Assembly: GCA_015499995.1 (NCBI GenBank)
Contig: JADNRV010000339.1
Span: 1-51,277, forward strand
Direction: 5' to 3'
Length of the DNA: 51,277 nucleotides
Origin: Flammula alnicola
Lineage: Eukaryota > Basidiomycota > Agaricomycetes > Agaricales > Strophariaceae
Shown: one piece after another, positions 45,449-51,277 of the stretch
Position numbering within the stretch: position 1 is the stretch's first letter
Layout: every line of letters starts with the position of its first letter
Program-made: the position numbers and the translations under genes
The notes under the pieces: generated by a model
Database searches by the model: none
Told to the model about the DNA's origin: nothing
What the model saw: the letters and a program-made list of their open reading frames with translations, nothing else

Positions 45449-46960
45449 TTATACCGGAAGGACGGTGTTGAATACGATGTCCCAAATCTTGCCTGAAGGT
45501 ATGTTCAGTACTTATTTGGAATGTAAATTTGTTCGAATGGACTTACTGGTCACACCATACCCAAGCTCGAAGTTCTTGTAGTGATGGGCGAGATGATATT
45601 TCTTCATATCTCTCATGTACTGCGGAAGTTTCGTATGGTGGAGGCTGTTGGTGGTCGGAGTTAGTAACTGTGCACGCTGCGAAGAGATAAACGATGCTCA
45701 CGCATAATGCATGCAGTCGTATCCGACGTCTAGGTAATGACGGATTTGGCCCTTGTCAACATGAGTCAAGGAGAAGGGGAAAAAGACTCACAGAAAGTAA
45801 AAGCTCCAGAGATAATCCCATTTGCCACTGCCACCGGGAAAAGAAGGTATGCCAGTTGGGTGAAAGGAAGCTGCAAGATAAAGAAAAGGGTCGGGGGCAT
45901 AACCAGCCTCAACCTATGTAACAGAAAGTCAATCATGCGTGCGACGATCGATATAATTAAAGATCACATACCGATCCATGGGAAGGTAATGATGGATACC
46001 ATGCATCAGGAAATGAAGCATAAGAAACATCGGCCTATCTGGTAGCCACCGGTCGATATGGAACAAGAAGCGATGCAGAGTATATTCCAGCAACGTCCAG
46101 ATAAGGTTTCCGAGGAAGAAACATGCCATTGTTTTCGCAATTGACTCCGCGGGGATGAAGGAAAGATAAGACAACGGTAGGCTAGGTTTTTCGAAGAAAT
46201 CGGGGAGAGGTCTAGTAAATTGGAAAAGGGACCGCAGGAGCAGGTACACCGCGATAGGCAACCAGAATATGGGCACGATATACCATTCGGTTCGTGTGCA
46301 CATCTACTCGGACAGATTTAAGGGGTCAAGCATACGTCAGAAATCTAGAAGCGTACCTCGAGAATATCTGGACCAAATAATCGGGCGGATTCCTGCAAGT
46401 GACGGGGCTGGTGTACTTGCTGAAGATAGTAGGACTTGCTACACGAGGTAGGAGATTATGAGATGTTATGATTGTTACGACACTCTTAAACCAACACACC
46501 TGAAGTTCGCTTCCCAGACCTGTCGAAGAAGGGGTTTGCGGAGGTCCAAGAACGCGTTTTTCTCATAGTCCTTCGTCGAATCCGTCGTATCTGGATGGAA
46601 ATCATCCGTAGCCACCCAATCTGTGTGGAATTTATATCAGTCAAAATGAAGAATCCTCGCGTAACGGTCTGTCTGAAACGTACCATCACGAACGACTGAC
46701 TCTCCAGTCCCAAGTCTTCCAATAATGTACTCATCCAGCATATTATACGCCGCGTCCGAGTGTTCATGCCCGAGTTTGTCCTTCATGACCTCTCCAACAT
46801 CCTTCCCCGCATGTTGCAAAATCAAGTCGTCACCTCCTGGATGATCGTTTAAGAAGAGAGACACGTCGTAGACTCTGCCTTCTCTTAATACCCAACAGCT
46901 CGAGGCTTGAGAGTGTTCGGCGACGTCCTCGGGTGTATAGATACGGATTCGTTTCGACAT
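45449..46960 (-). CDS. SCS7: sphingolipid fatty-acid 2-hydroxylase (Scs7/FA2H)
   Basis: Eight exons in transcription order (46960-46684, 46620-46500, 46438-46357, 46303-45972, 45913-45792, 45729-45702, 45644-45547, 45492-45449) give 367 residues. The enzyme adds an alpha-hydroxyl to the very-long-chain fatty acid of ceramide in the ER. A cytochrome b5 domain is at the N terminus, with heme ligands in HPGGDD (~39-44) and GHEHSD. The C-terminal di-iron hydroxylase domain has the histidine clusters EYTLHRFLFH, MHGIHH, MHYALHH and YHLAHHYKNFE, with hydrophobic spans around them. No residue is missing. The start is the first in-frame ATG; a longer open frame upstream lacks one. Exon 6 has 28 nt. 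The gene lies next to an acyl-CoA synthetase gene on the same strand, both in lipid metabolism, though no linkage in function is shown. Confidence 0.96.
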
Positions 46961-47595
46961 CAGGAGAGGAAGGAAAGGTAGGAGGGTCAAAGGGATTAAA
47001 GCACTGAAGCAGCGCTTGAAATAAAGTTGGAAGTTGCGAAAACAAATTTGTCTCACGACTTTTCAGAATCATAAGGGCGATTTTAAGCAGATCACGTGAC
47101 CATTATATTTGATCCCGAACCAGCGTAGCGCCGCAGCCTGAATTCCTGCGTTTCTCTGGATTGCTAAAATTCGCGTTATTATTTAAGAATTCTCCTTAGA
47201 CATGTAAACAGAATTCCAAGTACAATTGGAAGAGTAGCAGGAAAGCCTGTCTTGAAATACAGGTTACTGGATTTTGCCACACAAACTCTGTGTCCAGAGC
47301 GCTTACCATTCCGGGTCCCGGATCCAGAATTCTCTGGGCATCGTTCTGGAAGAGAGCCGGGGCCAGAATGATTTTTGAAAAATATGCTAGCACATTTACT
47401 TGAGGATTGAACACAGTCGCCAAGTAATGATAGACAAAAAAAAATAGGAGAAAGGATCAATGAAACCTGCTTGCGCATGGCACGGGCCAGAGCGAAAAGT
47501 TAAAAACTTCAAAGAAACACAATGGCTTTCACAATATGCAGGGATTACTTAGACGACAGCTCTACAGGCCTACATAGGTTTGATGACCCCGACAT
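46961..47595. other. SCS7 promoter and acyl-CoA synthetase 3' flank
   Basis: A 635-base spacer between two minus-strand genes. A 99-codon minus-strand frame at 47179-47478 begins with an ATG and a hydrophobic stretch, but has no other protein-like quality and lies where the SCS7 promoter is expected. It is not annotated as a gene. Confidence 0.4.
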
Positions 47596-50293
47596 TCAAT
47601 CTTTATACACGCGTCCTAAATCCATCCCCACCAGTTCTCGACTCCATTTACGCAACACATGTTTCATCACTTTGCCGCTCGCGGTCTTTGGTAACTCTTC
47701 TGGGTTGCCATCTTCGTTTAGGAACCATACCCATGCAGGCGCGTTCTGGGCACGTCCGAAAGTAAATACCAAGAAATATGACGCAAATAAAAACAATACA
47801 TACCTGGGGGTTCATACTGTCTACAACATATTGTCGTACTTCTTGTCGGGTTATACGAGTATGTGGCTCGCGAACGACCCATGCGGCCACTATTTCGCCG
47901 TAGACAGGATCGGGAACCGCGACCGCTGCTGCTTCCCGTATCTCGGGATGGGCGGTCATCGCATTTTCGATTTGGACAGGGAACAAATTCTTTTCGAAAA
48001 GTGGGGAATTAACCCTATGCAAATAAAATGATGTCAAAAATGATGCACGTACTTCGCCGCCCCGAATAATGATATCCTATGTACGATGGAGGTTTTTGTT
48101 CAGCCATGATGTGGGACAAAGACAGAGATTATTCGTACCTTTATCCTTCCGACGACTTTGCGGCATAGCATCAGATTTCACATTGAGAACCGAAGGTAAC
48201 ATATTTGAAGCTTACCACGAAGGTAACCCTCTTCGTCCATAATACCCTCATCTCCTGTATGCATCCAAAGTGTACCTTCCGCATCGGTCTTCATCACAGC
48301 CTTCGTTTGATCTTCGTCATCCCAATAACTACAGAAAACAAGCAACAATCTTTTATTAGCTCAGATGCACTCGGTACTCAAATAAGGCGGCCACGCACCC
48401 CTTTTGCAATAGGTATCCAGCAACACAAATTTCGCCAGGCTTACCCACATCGACAACATTGCCATTCGGATCAACGATCTTCGCCTTTACATGGGGTTGT
48501 ACTTTCCCCACTGTTTCTACCCGCTTGATAATGGGGTCGTCGGGCGTGGTTTGGAAAGACACGGGGCTGGTTTCAGCTATAGATCATCAAATTAATTATC
48601 TGCTTTCAACATGAACACAGGCATACGGCATGATGGACTTACTCATCCCATAAGCATTAGTTAAATCGCGCAAATGTAGGTGCTCGATGAGACTCTTCAT
48701 CAGATCGATGGGAATAGGAGACCCTGCAGCAATGCCGGTGCTGGTGTATCAAAAAGCTGCTAAGTGAGAGACAGCAGAAGGAATATTTAAGATTCGTACC
48801 GCAAAGAACTCATATCTATAGGTGCACCCTCTTCTTTGCGTTTCTCGACCTCCGAGAGCACCCCAAGGAAATGGGTGGGCACACCATGCAATGCGGTGCA
48901 TCTCTCGGCCGCCACGGCATCGACAATGGCGGGCGGGTCAAAAGTGTCGGAAGGATACACAATGCATGATCCATGCGACCAGGCCGCCAGATTTCCCAGA
49001 ACGAGGCGTATTTTGAGATGCTAGGTAAGTTTCTCGCAAGGTTCTAAATAGTACAGAGGACTTATCAAAACAATGGAATAATGGAGGGACATTGCCTACA
49101 GAGCAGAGCAAGATCAGAAGTATTTGGTAAAGAGTTCGAACGAATGGCGTACATAGAATGTCCTTCTCGGTCAGTCGCATGCATCGACCTATTGATATTC
49201 CGTTGTTGAGAAGATTGGAATGAGTAAGCTAATAAGATGAGCAAATTGAAAGTCGGGGAGAAAGGCCGGCAGCATACAGAGACAGCTTTTGGCGACCCAG
49301 TCGTCCCACTATCACAATAATGTAAGTATTAGAAAACACCCAACAAAAAATATGCCAAGTAATACCTGGTAAACTGCAGATTGATAACTTCATCATTCTT
49401 TAGTCCAGAGGAAATATCCATCTGCACCCGAGACTCTTGAGTATAAACTTCCCTCCAAATCAGAATTTCTCTCCAATCCACTGTGCCCTTGATGTGCAAT
49501 TTTGCCAAATCCGCCTGAGCTTCTTGAGCGTTGTCCACTACGACCAAGTTGCGTAGCTCTGGAATATCCGCAATCTGCAGCTCTCCTGGATGAGCGCTTC
49601 GAATCTCCGGAAAGGCTTCTGCCAACATTCGAACGTAGGCGGAGGATCTTAAACGAGGCACGACAAAAAGGTGCTTGACACCAACTAGATTGAGGGTGGC
49701 TGCCTGTGTCGTAGGGTAAGCAAACAGATGGTGATATTAATTCGATGGACTGACCAGTTCGGTCAGGCGATACGCTGGGTTGAGCGTCACTAGGACGGCT
49801 CCAATGCTAGCACAGGCCCATTGAAGCATGGCGTATGCGCTGAAGAAGAAACCAGTTAGCTCGCGCGCCATCGAGAGTACCAACACGTTTGTACATACCT
49901 ATTGTTCCCCATGACTACTCCAACACGGTCTCCTTTCTGCACCCCCATCCCCAGCAGTCCTCTCGCGAGCGCATTGATGTGTCTGTCGAACTCCACGAAA
50001 TCCCATGCCAGGTGAGTTGTAACGTTTAGGTTACGCGACGGCGGACCACCATGGGATCGAGGTGCTTCCTTCCTGCAAATTAGAGCCGGGCGAGTGCTAT
50101 GCCTCGCCAATATCTCCGTGTTGAAGTAGTCCGGGAGCGTTTTCATAGACAATGGTGGCTCGAGAGGACCTTGCGTTGAGGACTTTGTTAAACACCGTTT
50201 GGCATTCAGAAATTGGGCAGAGAGGTGGCGAGTATTTCGCAAAGAGTTTCTGGCCAACGACATGGATGATATGGGGGAAAGACGAGTGGCCAT
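47596..50293 (-). CDS. ACSF2: acyl-CoA synthetase, ACSF2-like, probably mitochondrial
   Basis: Fourteen exons in transcription order (50293-49899, 49839-49755, 49703-49366, 49308-49278, 49228-49153, 49095-49066, 49007-48800, 48740-48643, 48576-48399, 48328-48216, 48155-48139, 48076-48053, 47989-47804, 47745-47596) give 642 residues. It should activate a medium-chain fatty acid to acyl-CoA with ATP. Motifs: AMP-binding loop QFTSGTTGSPKAV, NAYGMTETSPVSF, HTGDEGIMDEEGYL, VVGRIKDIIIRGGEN and the C-terminal catalytic Lys in LPKTASGKVMK. The N-terminal ~40 residues are rich in Arg/Ser and lack acids, as in mitochondrial presequences. Exons 11 and 12 have 17 and 24 nt. The intron at 49008-49065 must be AT..AC to give FHCFGLVLGNLAAW; no GT..AG choice of normal length keeps that block. 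ACSF2-type assignment is by resemblance; the substrate is not known. Confidence 0.94.
49008..49065 (-). other. AT..AC intron in the acyl-CoA synthetase gene
   Basis: On the minus strand the intron begins ATAAGT and ends AATAC, length 58 nt. Splicing there joins TTT-G to GC-CTC, giving a Gly codon in the conserved FHCFGLVLGNL. The 5' site is GTAAGT with G replaced by A, not the ATATCC of U12 introns, so a major-spliceosome AT..AC intron is the likely type. The only in-frame GT..AG alternative is 34 nt long and inserts nine unrelated residues. Confidence 0.75.
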
Positions 50294-50911
50294 TGATACC
50301 CCATCTTCAAGCTCCTGTTTACGTTCACATGAGCGAGTTCAGGTTAGTCATGTGGGACGCCTGAAACCCCTGATATTCAACATTGGTTAACACGGATGCA
50401 GTCCGATGAACAAATTACGCACCCGTTGTCGATTGATACTTTGAGGTAATAGGACAGAGTAAAAGATACATCTAGTTCAACATCGAAAGACAAGAGGAAG
50501 CAACGCTTTCAGGGGATGCATTACAGTTTGGCGAGACCGGGCCGGCGTCAGCCTGGCCAAAAAATAGTTGAACGTTGGATTGTCATGATGCAGTACAGTC
50601 AGTTCTTCTAAAGTTCCAACCACTAGCCTCATACTGCCCATAGCTATTAGCATCAATGGCACTGTCGTGGCGTGTCATGATTTGATCCCTCCTTGGAAAC
50701 TCATGCCTCTGCTGGTATTCGCAAACAGACAATTTCTGCCCTACTTGAACTGGGACGTGCCCAAGACGTGCCAGGGCGGTGAAAACCCCAATGATGGCGT
50801 CCGGTGACAAGATCTCAGAAACTTGTCTGATATGATGGACATGATCCCAAGATAGTCGATGGCTGTCCAAAGTTTCACCCACTCAGTCAAGCTCAGGTCA
50901 TATTTTCTTCA
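50294..50911. other. acyl-CoA synthetase promoter and unassigned minus-strand frame
   Basis: The left part should hold the promoter of the acyl-CoA synthetase gene. On the minus strand 50583-50882 is open (about 100 codons, reading SHRLSWDHVHHIRQ and VFTALARLGHVPVQ) and protein-like. It may be the last exon of the gene fragment to its right, but the joining splice keeps frame only with an unlikely short intron. Confidence 0.3.
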
Positions 50912-51202
50912 ACTTACGGTACTCCAATTCCATGAATGAGAAGCACCACTTACATCCACCACTCTTATCAAGTTACTTTCCCTCGCATTGGAGTCGGTAA
51001 ACGCCATCAGAGCTATAAGCGGCTCCCGAGGTGACCTTTCCCTCACCAACGGGTTTTGTTCTCTCACGAACCTCTCACGAACTTTATCAGATTTCATATC
51101 AATCGGTACTAGGCGGTGGCCTACTTGAATGGTTCGCTTGCTTTCATAGCCGATATCGCTTTCAAAAAAATTTCCTCGCCATCTTTCCTTGAACGAGGGT
51201 CA
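50912..51202 (-). CDS. possible exon of an unidentified gene at the right edge
   Basis: A minus-strand frame of about 96 codons is open from just after a TGA (~51202) to a TGA at about 50912. Text such as YESKRTIQVGHRLVP and LIRVVDVSGASHSWNW is protein-like and rich in Arg/Glu. A GTAAGT donor at 50920 follows the codons for WNWST. If real, the gene begins at the ATG at 51097 or has more exons beyond the right edge. No family is recognised. A 10-11 bp duplication (CTCTCACGAAC twice, about 51060-51080) lies inside it. Confidence 0.3.
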
Positions 51203-51277
51203 ATTCCCTGACATCTCGCGGTTGAATGAACTCGTTGATATATCATGACATCAAGAAGGTCGACGGGTTCAATCTGG

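Noticed and set aside
47179..47478. Minus-strand 99-codon frame with a signal-peptide-like start
   Set aside because: Lies in the expected SCS7 promoter, has no conserved Cys spacing or homologue I can recognise, and its C-terminal half does not look like a secreted protein.
1..51277. CRISPR arrays, insertion sequences, phage or plasmid genes
   Set aside because: No regularly spaced repeats or bacterial-type genes were seen; intron-rich genes show this is eukaryotic nuclear DNA.

Overview
The window looks like nuclear DNA of a filamentous basidiomycete, most likely an agaricomycete. The protein-coding genes are broken by many short introns (mostly 49-80 nt, GT..AG, often with a CTAAC/CTGAC-like branch site). 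The gene set (HET-domain protein, WOPR regulator, F-box/LRR protein, long-form LYS2, SURF4/Erv29, Enp2/NOL10) is typical of that group. No bacterial, viral or plasmid gene was recognised. I assembled the gene models by hand from reading frame, splice consensus and family conservation. Exon coordinates are listed in each entry, and the summed exon lengths are divisible by three in every listed model.

Layout, left to right. A possible 3' gene end (2-205), then a coiled-coil hypothetical protein (712-1987,+), ribosomal protein eL42 (2321-2992,+) and a GNAT-fold protein with a long disordered insertion (3778-5768,+). Next come alpha-aminoadipate reductase LYS2 (6099-10672,-), tRNA-Thr(AGU) (10860-10930,+), a zinc medium-chain polyol/alcohol dehydrogenase (11620-13317,+) and the nucleolar WD40 protein Enp2/NOL10 (13617-16184,-). 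Then a single-exon HET-domain protein (16860-18941,+), SURF4/Erv29 (19689-20936,-), a gene-poor stretch (20.9-23.6 kb), an F-box-like protein (23594-24977,-) and MutY-type adenine DNA glycosylase (25481-27696,+). A second gene-poor stretch (27.7-30.4 kb) holds decayed, possibly transposon-derived coding pieces. It is followed by a DNAJC11-like J-protein (30366-32829,+), a WOPR (Gti1/Pac2) regulator (34750-36146,+), another gene-poor stretch (36.1-39.1 kb) and an RMD1/DUF155 membrane protein (39088-41082,+). The right end carries exocyst subunit SEC5 (41456-45035,-), the fatty-acid 2-hydroxylase SCS7 (45449-46960,-), an ACSF2-like acyl-CoA synthetase (47596-50293,-) and an unidentified minus-strand open frame near the edge.

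Functionally this is a mixed housekeeping region: lysine synthesis, ribosome and ribosome assembly, secretory traffic (SURF4 at the ER, SEC5 at the plasma membrane), lipid metabolism (SCS7 next to an acyl-CoA synthetase), DNA repair and mitochondrial structure. It also contains two accessory-type genes (HET, F-box) and one probable developmental regulator (WOPR). Neighbouring genes do not form an evident cluster or pathway.

The most unusual signal is in splicing. One intron of the acyl-CoA synthetase gene fits only as AT..AC (49008-49065), and two other genes contain GC..AG introns. Several micro-exons (11, 12, 14, 17, 20, 22 and 24 nt) and an eL42 stop codon isolated in its own last exon are further points of interest. 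I did not find a convincing undescribed multi-gene system.
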